A model generated the notes under the pieces. It saw nothing but the letters and a program-made list of their open reading frames with translations, searched no databases and had not been told where the DNA came from. This document shows, one piece after another, positions 5,921 through 13,591 of a stretch of DNA of 14,793 nt (positions are counted from its first letter, which is position 1; each line of letters begins with the position of its first letter). Both the position numbers and the translations under genes were made by a program. The stretch is from Natrialbaceae archaeon (lineage in GTDB: Archaea > Halobacteriota > Halobacteria > Halobacteriales > Natrialbaceae). The stretch lies in assembly GCA_003552885.1 (NCBI GenBank), contig PUPA01000161.1, forward strand, positions 1 to 14,793, in the 5' to 3' direction.

Positions 5921-6382
5921 ATGGAATCCCTTCATCCCCGGATCAGGCTGCTCTGGGTCGCCCAGGCGGCGATCGGTGCGGTCATCGTGGGGCTGATCGC
6001 GACGGGCGTCGACAGCCAGCTCCGTGAGCTGCCCGTGGCCATCCCCGTCGGCGCCGCGCTCGTGGTTCTCCTCCTCGGGGTCGCCTACGCCGTCTTGCTC
6101 TACGGACGCTGGCGGTTCGAGCTCCAGGAGGACTCGCTGTACCTCGAGCGTGGCGTGATCACCTTCGTCGAGACGTCGGTGCCGTTCGTCCGCGTCCAGC
6201 ACGTCGACACGCGTTTCGGGCCGATAGAGCGCCTCCTCGGACTCTCGAGTCTCGTCGTCTACACCGCCGGCTCGCGGAACGCGGACGTCCGCGTCCCCGG
6301 GCTCACACCCGAGCGTGCCCGGACCCTCCAGGACACCCTGCGAGACCTCGCCGTCGAGAGCGAGGGCGACGACGCGGTATGA
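5921..6382 (+). CDS. Membrane PH-domain protein, YdbS-like (bPH2/DUF304)
   Basis: A 153-residue membrane protein with two predicted transmembrane helices (about 10-30 and 40-60) and a cytoplasmic bacterial-type PH domain (about 65-145). The domain carries the family's core pattern VPFVRVQHVDTR (87-98) and GLSSLVVYTAG (107-117). In Bacillus the equivalent YdbS works with the larger YdbT and the pair affects resistance to a membrane-active bacteriocin; the molecular role is unknown. Here the stop codon overlaps the start of the next gene in ATGA (6379-6382), so the two are translationally coupled and probably form one complex. The T-rich element at 5889-5896 supports the start. Confidence 0.88.
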   Translation: MESLHPRIRLLWVAQAAIGAVIVGLIATGVDSQLRELPVAIPVGAALVVLLLGVAYAVLLYGRWRFELQEDSLYLERGVITFVETSVPFVRVQHVDTRFGPIERLLGLSSLVVYTAGSRNADVRVPGLTPERARTLQDTLRDLAVESEGDDAV

Positions 6383-8157
6383 GCCGCCTCCACCCCCTGA
6401 GTGCGGTGTTGATGGCGCTCAACCGGGGGTTCACCGGACTGTTCGTCGGCTTCGTGCTCGCGACGGTCCTGGCGGCGGCGTTCGATCCCGTAAGCGGCTT
6501 CTGGACGATCGTCGCGGCGCCGATGGGGTTCCTGCTCGGGGCCGCCTACGGGGTCGCCTACTACTACCGGTTCGAGTACGAGCTCACGGCCGACACCTTC
6601 GACGTCGCCTCGGGGGTGTTCTCCCGGCGCGACCGGGAGATCCCCTACCACCGGGTCCAGAACGTCGACGTCAGACAGGGGGTGTTGTTCAAACTGTTCG
6701 GCCTCGCGATCGTCAACGTCGAGACCGCCGGCGGCGGCGCGACAGAGGGCGTGCTCAACTTCGTCGGCGAGGACGAGGCCGCCCGGCTCCAGCGGGAGAT
6801 CCGCCGGCTCACGGCCGAGTCGAAACGACGGCGGAAGGACCGGAGAGCCGCCGCGAAGGACGACCACGAGGGCGGACCGGCCGGGCAGGAAGGGGACCTC
6901 GAGTGGATCGATCCCGACGCCCTCGAGGGTGGCGACCGTCCCGAGGAGGCGATCGGACCGCCGGAGGCGGCCGATCCGGAGTCGGCCGACGTCGACGGCG
7001 AACGGGTGTACGCCGACCTCGACGACGCCGGCGACGAGCTCGGGCCGGCCGACGTCGCGGACGAGCCGTCCGATCCCGAAGACGAGTCGACCGACGAGCC
7101 CGTCTTCGCAGACGAGTACCGGACGAGGCGGCTCTTCGGGCTGAGCTCCCGGGAGCTTCTGCTCTACTCGTTCGCCTCCTTCCGGTTTGCGGCCGCCGCC
7201 GTCGTCTTCTTTTTCGCGTTCGTCGCCGGGGACACGGCCCTCGAGGTCGTCCTGGCCACCGCCAGGCCGTTCGGCGGCCCGGAGACGATCGCCGCCGGCA
7301 CCCCCCGGGGGTACGCCATGCTCACGTTGATATCGCTCTTTTACGGCGCCGTGTTGACCTACGTCGTCGGCGCCGGGTTCACGTTCGTCAGCTACTACGG
7401 CTTCCAGCTCGGCCGGGCCGGCGACGACCTGGTCTACGAGCGCGGGCTCCTCCAGAACTACAGCGGCTCGATCCCCGTCGAGAAGGTCCAGTCGGTGACG
7501 ATCACCGACAACCCGCTCCAGCGGCTGATCGGCTACGCCGGCCTGTGGGTCGAGACGGCGGGTTACGGCCCCGACAGCACCGGCGGCAGCCAGTCGGCGA
7601 TCCCACTGGCCAGAGAGCGACGCGCCTACCGCTTCGCCGAGCGCTTTACCGACCTCGAGCGGCCGACGATGGAGCGACCGACGACGGTCGCCCGACGACG
7701 GTACCTCGCGCGGTACTCGATCGTCGCCGGCCTCCTGGTCGCGGCCGCCTACGGCCTCTCACGGACCACCCCTCTGGTGGGCTGGTACTACGCCCTCCTC
7801 GCTTTCCTCGCGGTGCCGCCGGCGGCTCACCTCAAGTGGCTCAACCTCGGCTACTACGTCGGCGAGAACCACGTCGTGCTCCGGTCGGGCTTCTGGCGCC
7901 GGCAGACGACGGTCGTCCCGTACTACCGCGTCCAGACCGTCAACACCCGCCGATCGATCTTCCAGCGTCGGCTCGGGCTGGCCTCGCTCGTGGTCGACAC
8001 CGCGAGCTCACAGACGTTCTTCCGTGGGACGCCGACGGCCTACGACGTCGACCTGTCCGCCGCCCGGTCGATCCACGGGGACTGTCGCGAACGCCTTCGG
8101 ACGGCGCTCGCGAAACGTGCCGCCGACGAGGACGCCGGAGAGATCGAGTTCGAGTGA
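6379..8157 (+). CDS. Membrane protein with three PH domains, YdbT-like (bPH2/DUF304)
   Basis: A 592-residue protein made of three repeats of a pair of transmembrane helices plus a bPH2 domain. Helices lie at about 18-36 and 43-63, 263-283 and 312-335, and 445-462 and 466-483. PH domains follow at about 65-145 (IPYHRVQNVD 88-97; VNVETAG 112-118), 335-420 (IPVEKVQSVTI 365-375; WVETAG 390-395) and 490-570 (VPYYRVQTVN 513-522; VVDTAS 538-543). Between the first and second units is a hydrophilic linker: basic at 149-160, then strongly acidic at about 161-248. The linker is probably disordered and cytoplasmic. Length and domain order match the YdbT family apart from this linker. It overlaps the YdbS-like gene by four bases. 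Confidence 0.9.
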   Translation: MSRLHPLSAVLMALNRGFTGLFVGFVLATVLAAAFDPVSGFWTIVAAPMGFLLGAAYGVAYYYRFEYELTADTFDVASGVFSRRDREIPYHRVQNVDVRQGVLFKLFGLAIVNVETAGGGATEGVLNFVGEDEAARLQREIRRLTAESKRRRKDRRAAAKDDHEGGPAGQEGDLEWIDPDALEGGDRPEEAIGPPEAADPESADVDGERVYADLDDAGDELGPADVADEPSDPEDESTDEPVFADEYRTRRLFGLSSRELLLYSFASFRFAAAAVVFFFAFVAGDTALEVVLATARPFGGPETIAAGTPRGYAMLTLISLFYGAVLTYVVGAGFTFVSYYGFQLGRAGDDLVYERGLLQNYSGSIPVEKVQSVTITDNPLQRLIGYAGLWVETAGYGPDSTGGSQSAIPLARERRAYRFAERFTDLERPTMERPTTVARRRYLARYSIVAGLLVAAAYGLSRTTPLVGWYYALLAFLAVPPAAHLKWLNLGYYVGENHVVLRSGFWRRQTTVVPYYRVQTVNTRRSIFQRRLGLASLVVDTASSQTFFRGTPTAYDVDLSAARSIHGDCRERLRTALAKRAADEDAGEIEFE

Positions 8158-8212
8158 GCGACGACCGCGTCGCGGGGGCCGAGCCCGATGGCCGGTTTCG
8201 GGGCCGCGCCGC

Positions 8213-8228
8213 GGGAGTTAAAGCTCCC
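8213..8228 (+). promoter_or_regulatory. SRP54 TATA box framed by an inverted repeat
   Basis: TTAAAG at 8218-8223 lies 26-31 bases before the ATG at 8249, a good leaderless-promoter position. It is flanked exactly by GGGAG (8213-8217) and CTCCC (8224-8228), which are complementary; the pairing continues by two more bases if one C is bulged. A repressor-like factor binding this dyad would cover the TATA box, but the dyad could be chance in such GC-rich DNA. Confidence 0.5.
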
Positions 8229-8248
8229 CGCCGCGTACCGCCTCGCAC

Positions 8249-9616
8249 ATGGTACTCGACGATCTGGGAAGCTCCCTCCGGAGCACCCTCGATACGCTCC
8301 GTGGAAAGTCACGCATCTCCGAGGAGGACGTCGAGGAGGTCGTCAGGGAGATCCAGCGATCGCTGCTCGCCGCCGACGTCGACGTCTCGCTGGTCATGGA
8401 GCTCTCCGAGTCGATCAAAGGACGCTCGCTCGAGGAAGAGCCTCCCGCGGGGACGCCGGCGCGGGATTTCGTCCTGCGGATCGTCTACGAGGAGCTGGTC
8501 GAGCTCATCGGCGAGTCGACCGAGCTCCCCCTAGAGGAGCGGACGATCCTGCTCGCGGGCTTACAGGGGTCGGGGAAGACCACCTCCGCGGCGAAGATGG
8601 CGTGGTGGTTCTCGACGAAGGGCCTCCGGCCCGCCGTGATCCAGACCGACACGTTCCGACCCGGCGCCTACGACCAGGCCAAACAGATGGCCGAGCGGGC
8701 GGAGGTCGACTTCTACGGCGACCCCGACGCCGACGACCCCGTCGAGATCGCCCGCGAGGGGCTCGCGACCCTCGAGGAGGCCGACGTTCACATCGTCGAC
8801 ACCGCCGGCCGACACGCCTTAGAGGACGACCTGATCGCCGAGATCGAGGAGATCGAGTCGGTCGTCGACCCCGACACCTCCCTGCTCGTCCTCGACGCCG
8901 CGATCGGCCAGGGCGCAAAAGAGCAGGCGAGCCAGTTCGACGAGTCGATCGGGATCGACGGCGTCGTCATCAGCAAGCTCGACGGCACCGCCAAGGGTGG
9001 CGGCGCGCTGACGGCGGTCGACCAGACCGACTCCTCGATCGCGTTTCTGGGCACCGGCGAGGAGGTCGAGGACATCGAACGGTTCGAGCCGAACGGCTTC
9101 ATCTCCCGGCTGCTCGGGATGGGCGATCTCGCCCAGCTGGCAGAGCGCGTCGAGCGTGCGATGGAACAAACCGGCGTCGAGGAGGACGAGTGGGATCCCG
9201 AGGACATGCTCCAGGGGAACTTCACCCTGAACGACATGCAAAAACAGATGGAGGCGATGAACAACATGGGCCCGCTCGATCAGGTGCTCGACATGATCCC
9301 CGGGCTCGGCGGGAACGTGATGGACCAGCTGCCCGACGACGCGATGGACGTCACCCAGGATCGGCTGACGACGTTCCAGGTGATCATGGACTCGATGACC
9401 GACGCCGAAAAGGAGTACCCCCGGGCGATCGGGGCGAGCCAGATCGAACGCATCGCGCGGGGCTCGGGCACCGACGAGGAGGACGTCAGGGAGCTTCTCG
9501 GCCAGTTCAAGATGATGGAGCGGACGATAAAGCAGTTCCAGGGGATGGGTTCGGAAAAGGAGATGCAGCGGATGATGCAACAGATGCAAGGCGGTGGCGG
9601 AGCGGGACCGTTCTAG
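8249..9616 (+). CDS. srp54: Signal recognition particle subunit SRP54
   Basis: A full-length 455-residue SRP54/Ffh GTPase, the protein that binds SRP RNA and signal sequences and delivers ribosomes to FtsY at the membrane. The N domain is at about 1-90. The G domain has G1 GLQGSGKTT (104-112), the SRP-specific DTFRPGA (134-140), DTAGRH (184-189) and SKLDGTAKGG (242-251). The Met-rich M domain is at about 300-435, with PGLGGN (351-356) and the RNA-contacting RIARGSGT (401-408). The tail is Met/Gln/Gly-rich (MQRMMQQMQGGG). The start is supported by the TATA box at 8218-8223. Its TAG stop overlaps the stop of the opposing aldolase gene in a single CTAG (9613-9616), with no intergenic space for a terminator. 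Confidence 0.98.
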   Translation: MVLDDLGSSLRSTLDTLRGKSRISEEDVEEVVREIQRSLLAADVDVSLVMELSESIKGRSLEEEPPAGTPARDFVLRIVYEELVELIGESTELPLEERTILLAGLQGSGKTTSAAKMAWWFSTKGLRPAVIQTDTFRPGAYDQAKQMAERAEVDFYGDPDADDPVEIAREGLATLEEADVHIVDTAGRHALEDDLIAEIEEIESVVDPDTSLLVLDAAIGQGAKEQASQFDESIGIDGVVISKLDGTAKGGGALTAVDQTDSSIAFLGTGEEVEDIERFEPNGFISRLLGMGDLAQLAERVERAMEQTGVEEDEWDPEDMLQGNFTLNDMQKQMEAMNNMGPLDQVLDMIPGLGGNVMDQLPDDAMDVTQDRLTTFQVIMDSMTDAEKEYPRAIGASQIERIARGSGTDEEDVRELLGQFKMMERTIKQFQGMGSEKEMQRMMQQMQGGGGAGPF

Positions 9617-10401
9617 CCCGGCCCGTCCCGGATCGCAGTGAGCCGCCCGCCGAGGACCTCCCGGGCGGCCGAGAGCTCGTCGCCGATCCGGAGGATCCGG
9701 TAACCGTCGGCGATCGCCGCCCGCGCGGCCGCGGGCTCGTCGGCGATCCGGCCGATCGGGACGTCGGCGTCGACGGCCGCCGCGTGGATCCGGTCGATCG
9801 CCGCCGCCACCTCTGGGTGGTCGGTCTCAAGGGGGTGGCCGAGCGAGACCGAGAGATCACTCGGGCCGACGAAGACGAAGCCGAGTTCGGGGACCGCCAG
9901 GATCTCCTCGATGGCATCCACGGCCGCCTCGCTCTCGATCATCACGCCGACGCAGGTGTTCGCGTCTTCCGCCGTGGCGTACCCCTCACCCCGGTTTCCC
10001 CACCCCGAGGAACGCGCGGCCGCGTTACCCCGCGTCCCCGGCCCGCCGTCGTAGACGAACCGGGCGGCCTCGACCGCCCGGCGGACCTCCGCCGGCCCCT
10101 CCACGCGCGGGATCAGGACCGTCCGGATCCCCGCGTCCAGGGCCTTCCGGATCGTGTGGGGCTCCCCGGTGGGAAGCCGGACGAGCAGGCCGACGTCGGC
10201 GACCTCGCCGGCCCGCGAGAGGTTCTCGAAGACGGGTCCGTCGACGACGCTCCCGCCGGTGTGTTCGAAGTCGAGCCAGACGAAATCGAGGCCGATCGTG
10301 CCGTAGAGTTCGACCAGGGTCGGGTCGATCACCGTCGCCCGGGCGCCGATCGCGGTCGATCCGTCCTCGAGCCGCTCGCGGATCCGGTTTCGCCGTACCA
10401 T
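9613..10401 (-). CDS. HpcH/HpaI-family aldolase (class II, metal-dependent)
   Basis: A 262-residue TIM-barrel aldolase of the HpcH/HpaI (citrate lyase-like) family, which cleaves or forms 2-keto acids with pyruvate as the usual enolate partner. The catalytic LDFEH segment (43-47) has Asp44 and His47, Arg75 lies in LLVRLPTGE, the metal ligands are Glu156 in VMIES and Asp182 in GPSDLS, and the loop GTRGN (122-126) matches the family's G-x-RG loop. The physiological substrate cannot be told from sequence. The frame is open 41 codons further upstream to a GTG at 10524, but I choose ATG at 10401 (MVRRNRIRERLEDG), where family similarity begins. No convincing TATA box is present. The 130-bp stretch 10402-10531 upstream holds nothing else recognisable. 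Its stop overlaps the SRP54 stop in CTAG. Confidence 0.88.
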   Translation of the reverse strand: MVRRNRIRERLEDGSTAIGARATVIDPTLVELYGTIGLDFVWLDFEHTGGSVVDGPVFENLSRAGEVADVGLLVRLPTGEPHTIRKALDAGIRTVLIPRVEGPAEVRRAVEAARFVYDGGPGTRGNAAARSSGWGNRGEGYATAEDANTCVGVMIESEAAVDAIEEILAVPELGFVFVGPSDLSVSLGHPLETDHPEVAAAIDRIHAAAVDADVPIGRIADEPAAARAAIADGYRILRIGDELSAAREVLGGRLTAIRDGPG

Positions 10402-10531
10402 ACGGGACCGACTCGCCCCGGGGTGGTAGCGCTGTTGGATCTCCCCGCGTCCTCCGAGGCCACCGTCTTCGAGATCACGGTACGCCTCGCCCGTTCGCGA
10501 TCGCTCACCGACGAGCGAGGGCACGCCCCGA

Positions 10532-11146
10532 TCACTCCAGGTTCGCCCGCCCGCTCGTCGCGCTGCGGATCCGATCTCTGAGCCTCCCGGCCTCGGCGAC
10601 GGGCACCCGGACGTCGAAGGAGACGTCGGCCTCGTAGGCGGCCTCGAACTCGCAGTCGGCGCTCTCGACGATCCCCCGGACGGTCCCCGAGTCGTCGTAG
10701 CCTACGGTGACCGAGAACCGTTCGTGGGGGCGTCGCTCGACCACGCCCGCCTCCTCGACGGCCGCGTTCACCGCCCGGGAGTACGCCCGCACCAGGCCGC
10801 CGACGCCGAGGTTCGTGCCGCCGTAGTAGCGGGTGGCGACGGCCGCGACGTTCTCGAGTTCACGCCCGTCGAGGACGGAGAGCGCCGGCTTCCCCGCCGA
10901 GCCCGACGGCTCGCCGTCGTCGCTGGCGTACTCCCTGAGGAGGTCGCCGCCGGTCCGGACCCGGTAGGCGGGGACGTTGTGGGTCGCGTCGGCGTACTCC
11001 TCGCGGACCGACTCGACGAACGACTCGGCTTCCTCGACGCCTTCGACCGGACGGACGTGACCGAGAAACTCCGAGCCCCGGACGACAAAGCGCGCCGTCG
11101 CGGGCTCCGCGACGGTCGGGTAGCCCTCGCCGTCGGCACCGTCCAT
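10532..11146 (-). CDS. YigZ/IMPACT family protein (UPF0029)
   Basis: A 204-residue protein of the conserved YigZ/IMPACT family. The N-terminal domain contains the diagnostic stretch ATHNVPAYR (54-62), YASDDGEPSGSAGKP (73-87), ATRYYGGTNLGVGG (104-117) and LVRAYSRAV (118-126). The C-terminal part (about 140-204) is the usual ferredoxin-like domain. Eukaryotic IMPACT inhibits the translational kinase GCN2, while the prokaryotic role is not established; RNA or nucleotide binding is suggested from the fold. ATG at 11146 gives the usual family length, with a weak TATA-like TTCTTTGT about 23-32 bases upstream (11168-11177). It lies between pyrF and the aldolase on the same strand with gaps of 98 and 130 bp, so it is probably transcribed on its own. 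Confidence 0.9.
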   Translation of the reverse strand: MDGADGEGYPTVAEPATARFVVRGSEFLGHVRPVEGVEEAESFVESVREEYADATHNVPAYRVRTGGDLLREYASDDGEPSGSAGKPALSVLDGRELENVAAVATRYYGGTNLGVGGLVRAYSRAVNAAVEEAGVVERRPHERFSVTVGYDDSGTVRGIVESADCEFEAAYEADVSFDVRVPVAEAGRLRDRIRSATSGRANLE

Positions 11147-11167
11147 GGCCGACGGTACGTCCCGTGG

Positions 11168-11177
11168 ACAAAGAAGG
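11168..11177 (-). promoter_or_regulatory. Weak TATA-like element before the YigZ/IMPACT gene
   Basis: CCTTCTTTGT on the minus strand (11177-11168) is the only AT-enriched stretch 22-31 bases before the ATG at 11146. It matches the haloarchaeal TATA consensus poorly, so the call rests on position. Confidence 0.3.
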
Positions 11178-11244
11178 TCGTCGGTTCGCCCGGACGGTGA
11201 GGACGCGGTCGCGCGAGTCGGCGTTCGCCACCGGAACCCGGCCC

Positions 11245-12048
11245 CTACCGGTAGCAGTTCAGCTGCCGCTTGAGCCGTTTGGCCGCCTCCCCGGCGGCCG
11301 TCGCGAAGTCGACGCTCCCGTGAGCGCCCTCCCCGGCGAAGATGATCCCCCGCGAGGAGTTCACGAGGCCGACGCCGTCGGCGAGTCCGTACTCGACGGC
11401 CGCCTCGGCGTCGCCGCCCTGTGCGCCCACGCCGGGGACGAGAAAGGGGATCTCGGGGACCCGCTCGCGGATCTCCGCGAGCTCGTCGGGCGACGTCGCG
11501 CCGACGACCAGCCCCACGTTTCCGTTCCCGTTCCAGAGATCGGCGAGGGCGGCGACCCGCTCGTACAGCGGCTCCCCGGAGGCGAGTTCGAGGTCCTGGA
11601 GGTCAGCGCCGCCGGGGTTCGAGGTCCGACAGAGGACGAAGACGCCCGCACTCTCGTCGGCCAGGAACGGCTGGAGGGAGTCCCGACCCATGTAGGGGTT
11701 GACCGTGATGGCGTCGACTCGCTCCAAGATCGTCGCGTACTGGCGGGTCGTGTTCCCGATGTCCGCCCGTTTGGCGTCGAGCAGGACGGGGACGCCCTTG
11801 CCGTGGGCGTAGGCGACCGTCTCCTCTAGGGCCGCCCAGCCGTCGGGATCCTCGTAGAAGGCCGCGTTCGGCTTGAAGACGGCCGCGTGCTCGTGGGTCG
11901 CGTCGACGATCCGGCGGTTGAACGCCCACCGGGGCATATCGTGTCCGCGAACGCTCTCGGGCAGACGCTTCGGATCGGGGTCGAGCCCGACGCTGAGGAC
12001 GCTGTCGACCGCCGCGATGCGGTCGGCCAGCCGCTCGAAGAAGGTCAT
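11245..12048 (-). CDS. pyrF: Orotidine 5'-phosphate decarboxylase
   Basis: A 267-residue enzyme that decarboxylates OMP to UMP, the last step of de novo pyrimidine synthesis. The substrate-binding GLDPDP is at 21-26, the catalytic Asp-x-Lys-x-x-Asp array is D91, K93 and D96 in DAKRADIGNT, and the phosphate loop includes PGVGAQGGD (205-213) and SSRGI (231-235). The form is the longer PyrF subfamily (type 2), not the short bacterial type. The frame is open from an ATG at 12087, but ATG at 12048 (MTFFERLADRI) is preferred: it begins the conserved first helix and has GCTTTCC 25-31 bases upstream (12073-12079). No other pyrimidine gene is in the window. trkA ends 54 bp upstream on the same strand. 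Confidence 0.95.
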   Translation of the reverse strand: MTFFERLADRIAAVDSVLSVGLDPDPKRLPESVRGHDMPRWAFNRRIVDATHEHAAVFKPNAAFYEDPDGWAALEETVAYAHGKGVPVLLDAKRADIGNTTRQYATILERVDAITVNPYMGRDSLQPFLADESAGVFVLCRTSNPGGADLQDLELASGEPLYERVAALADLWNGNGNVGLVVGATSPDELAEIRERVPEIPFLVPGVGAQGGDAEAAVEYGLADGVGLVNSSRGIIFAGEGAHGSVDFATAAGEAAKRLKRQLNCYR

Positions 12049-12102
12049 GTCGGCGAGTGGGCGGCCGGCCGGGGAAAGCGTTGCCATCCGACGCCGGAAC
12101 GG

Positions 12103-13437
12103 TCAGATCGCGTCGACGACCTCCTCGAGAACCGCCGTGTCGACGAAGACGACCACGTGGTCGCCGGGTTCGATGACGGTCGACCCCCGGGGAGTCAGGA
12201 GGGCCCCGTTCCGCGAGAGGGCACCGATGACGACGCAGTCGGGGAGGTCGGCCGTCGAGTCGGCGATCTCCCGGTCGGCGAGGACGCTGTCGGGACCGAC
12301 CTCGATCTCGATCACCTCGGCGCGATCCCCCTCGAGCATCGAGACCTTCTCGGTGTGGTCGGCCCGGGTGAAGCGGACGATCTCCTCGGCGGTCTCCTCG
12401 CGGGGGTTGACCGCGACGTCGACGCCGACGGTCTCGAAGATCTCGGCGTAGGTCACGTTCTCGATGACGGCGACGGTCCGGTCGACGCCGAGCCGGCGGG
12501 CGAGCAACGAGACGAGCAGGTTCTTGTCGTCGCCGTCGAGGGCGGCGATGACGATGTCGGCCTCGTCGACGTGTTCGCTGGCGAGAAACTCCGCGTCGGT
12601 GGCGTCGCTCTCGAGGACCATCGTCTTCGGCAGCGCCTCCGCGGCTTCCCGGGCACGGTCGTGATCCTGCTCGATGAGCCGCGGCCGGTAGCCGTGTTCT
12701 TCGAACTCCCGGGCGGCCTGGAAGCCGATCTCGCTGGCGCCGACGATGACGATTTCCTTTGCCCCCTGGTCGTCCCTGACGGCGACGTCGGTGGCGAAGT
12801 CGGTGACCGACTCCTGGCTGCCGATGACCACCAGGCGGTCGCCGGCCCGGATGGCGGTCTCCCCCGTCGCGACGATCATCTCCTCCTCGCGGAAGATGGC
12901 GGCGAACGTGAGCGAGTCGTACCGGTCGGCCTCGCGGACGGTCGTGCCGGCGACGGAGCTCTCGGGGGCGACCTCGAGTTCGGCCATGCGGACGAGCCCG
13001 CCGGCGAAGATGTCGACGGCCTGGGCTGACGGCAGCCCGGAGATCCGGAAGATCGTCCGCGCGGCGAGCAGGTCGGTACAGACCATGAAGTCGACGCCGA
13101 ACGCACCCGGAGCGCCCTCCCAGGTCTCGAGCAGCGACCGGCGACGGACCCGGGCGATGGTGAACGCGTCGCTTCCCGTCTTCGCGGCCCCACAGACGAC
13201 CACGTTGGTCTCGTCGGAGTCCGTCGAGGCGATCAGGAGGTCGGCGTCCTCGACTCCGGCCTCCCGGAGGGTGCCGATCTCCGTTCCGTCGCCCCGGACC
13301 GCGAGCACGTCGAGTGCGTACGACAGCTCGTCGACGAGCTCCCCGTCACGGTCGACGACGACGACCTCGTGGGAGTCCTGGAGGTTTTCGGCGATCGATC
13401 GGCCGACCTCCCCGGCGCCGACGACGATCACGCGCAC
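12103..13437 (-). CDS. trkA: TrkA, K+ uptake channel regulatory subunit with two RCK modules
   Basis: A 444-residue cytoplasmic regulator with two tandem RCK modules, each a Rossmann NAD(H)/nucleotide-binding domain followed by a TrkA-C domain. The first Rossmann motif is VVGAGEVGRSIAENL (5-19) with VVVDRD after strand 2 (D29, D31). The second is IVGASEIGFQAAREF (231-245), where the middle glycine is Ser235. TrkA-C regions lie at about 145-220 and 365-444. TrkA rings bind the TrkH channel and gate it with nucleotides. Translation probably starts at GTG 13437: a Shine-Dalgarno-like GGAGGG lies 8-13 bases upstream (13445-13450), unlike the leaderless genes in this window. trkH starts 154 bp away on the opposite strand, giving a shared regulatory region for the two subunits. 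Confidence 0.95.
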   Translation of the reverse strand: MRVIVVGAGEVGRSIAENLQDSHEVVVVDRDGELVDELSYALDVLAVRGDGTEIGTLREAGVEDADLLIASTDSDETNVVVCGAAKTGSDAFTIARVRRRSLLETWEGAPGAFGVDFMVCTDLLAARTIFRISGLPSAQAVDIFAGGLVRMAELEVAPESSVAGTTVREADRYDSLTFAAIFREEEMIVATGETAIRAGDRLVVIGSQESVTDFATDVAVRDDQGAKEIVIVGASEIGFQAAREFEEHGYRPRLIEQDHDRAREAAEALPKTMVLESDATDAEFLASEHVDEADIVIAALDGDDKNLLVSLLARRLGVDRTVAVIENVTYAEIFETVGVDVAVNPREETAEEIVRFTRADHTEKVSMLEGDRAEVIEIEVGPDSVLADREIADSTADLPDCVVIGALSRNGALLTPRGSTVIEPGDHVVVFVDTAVLEEVVDAI

Positions 13438-13444
13438 GGCGGCT

Positions 13445-13450
13445 CCCTCC
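13445..13450 (-). promoter_or_regulatory. Shine-Dalgarno site deciding the trkA GTG start
   Basis: GGAGGG on the minus strand (13450-13445) lies 7 bases from the GTG at 13437-13435, a standard SD spacing. It implies that the trkA transcript has a leader, so its promoter should be further upstream; ATTTGG-like DNA around 13490-13496 is the only candidate I see. Confidence 0.55.
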
Positions 13451-13554
13451 GACGGGTTCGGGACATCACTAGGGGCTCACGGAGGCGGGCCAAATGCGTT
13501 GTGGTCGACCACCTGCCGCCGACCCGTCCTCCCGCGTCGACCCGGGTTCCGAAC

Positions 13555-13562
13555 GTGTTATG
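13555..13562 (+). promoter_or_regulatory. Putative TATA box of trkH
   Basis: GTGTTATG at 13555-13562 begins 37 bases before the trkH ATG at 13592, implying a leader of several bases. It is in the 154-bp trkA-trkH divergent region, which otherwise shows no clear operator. Confidence 0.4.
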
Positions 13563-13591
13563 TCGTCGGCCCACACAGACCGAGCCACGCG

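Noticed and set aside
6315..8534. Open frame of 739 codons on the plus strand
   Set aside because: It is a shadow of the YdbT-like gene, with long Arg-rich runs and no transmembrane pattern or domain.
10402..10524. N-terminal extension of the aldolase from a GTG
   Set aside because: It does not resemble the family, which begins at about MVRRNRIRERL; an open frame here is expected by chance at this GC content.
8188..10581. Open frame of 797 codons on the plus strand
   Set aside because: It covers SRP54 and the aldolase in wrong frames; composition is Arg/Asp/Gly-rich and no motif is seen.
12049..12087. pyrF start at the upstream ATG
   Set aside because: The 13 additional residues are not typical of PyrF, and the AT-rich box at 12073-12079 fits the ATG at 12048.
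11887..13029. Open frame of 380 codons on the plus strand, antisense to trkA and pyrF
   Set aside because: Its Asp/Val/Gly repetition reflects the reverse complement of acidic codons; trkA is unambiguous on the other strand.
13438..13591. Additional small gene between trkA and trkH
   Set aside because: No open frame with a start and plausible composition was found in this 154-bp spacer.
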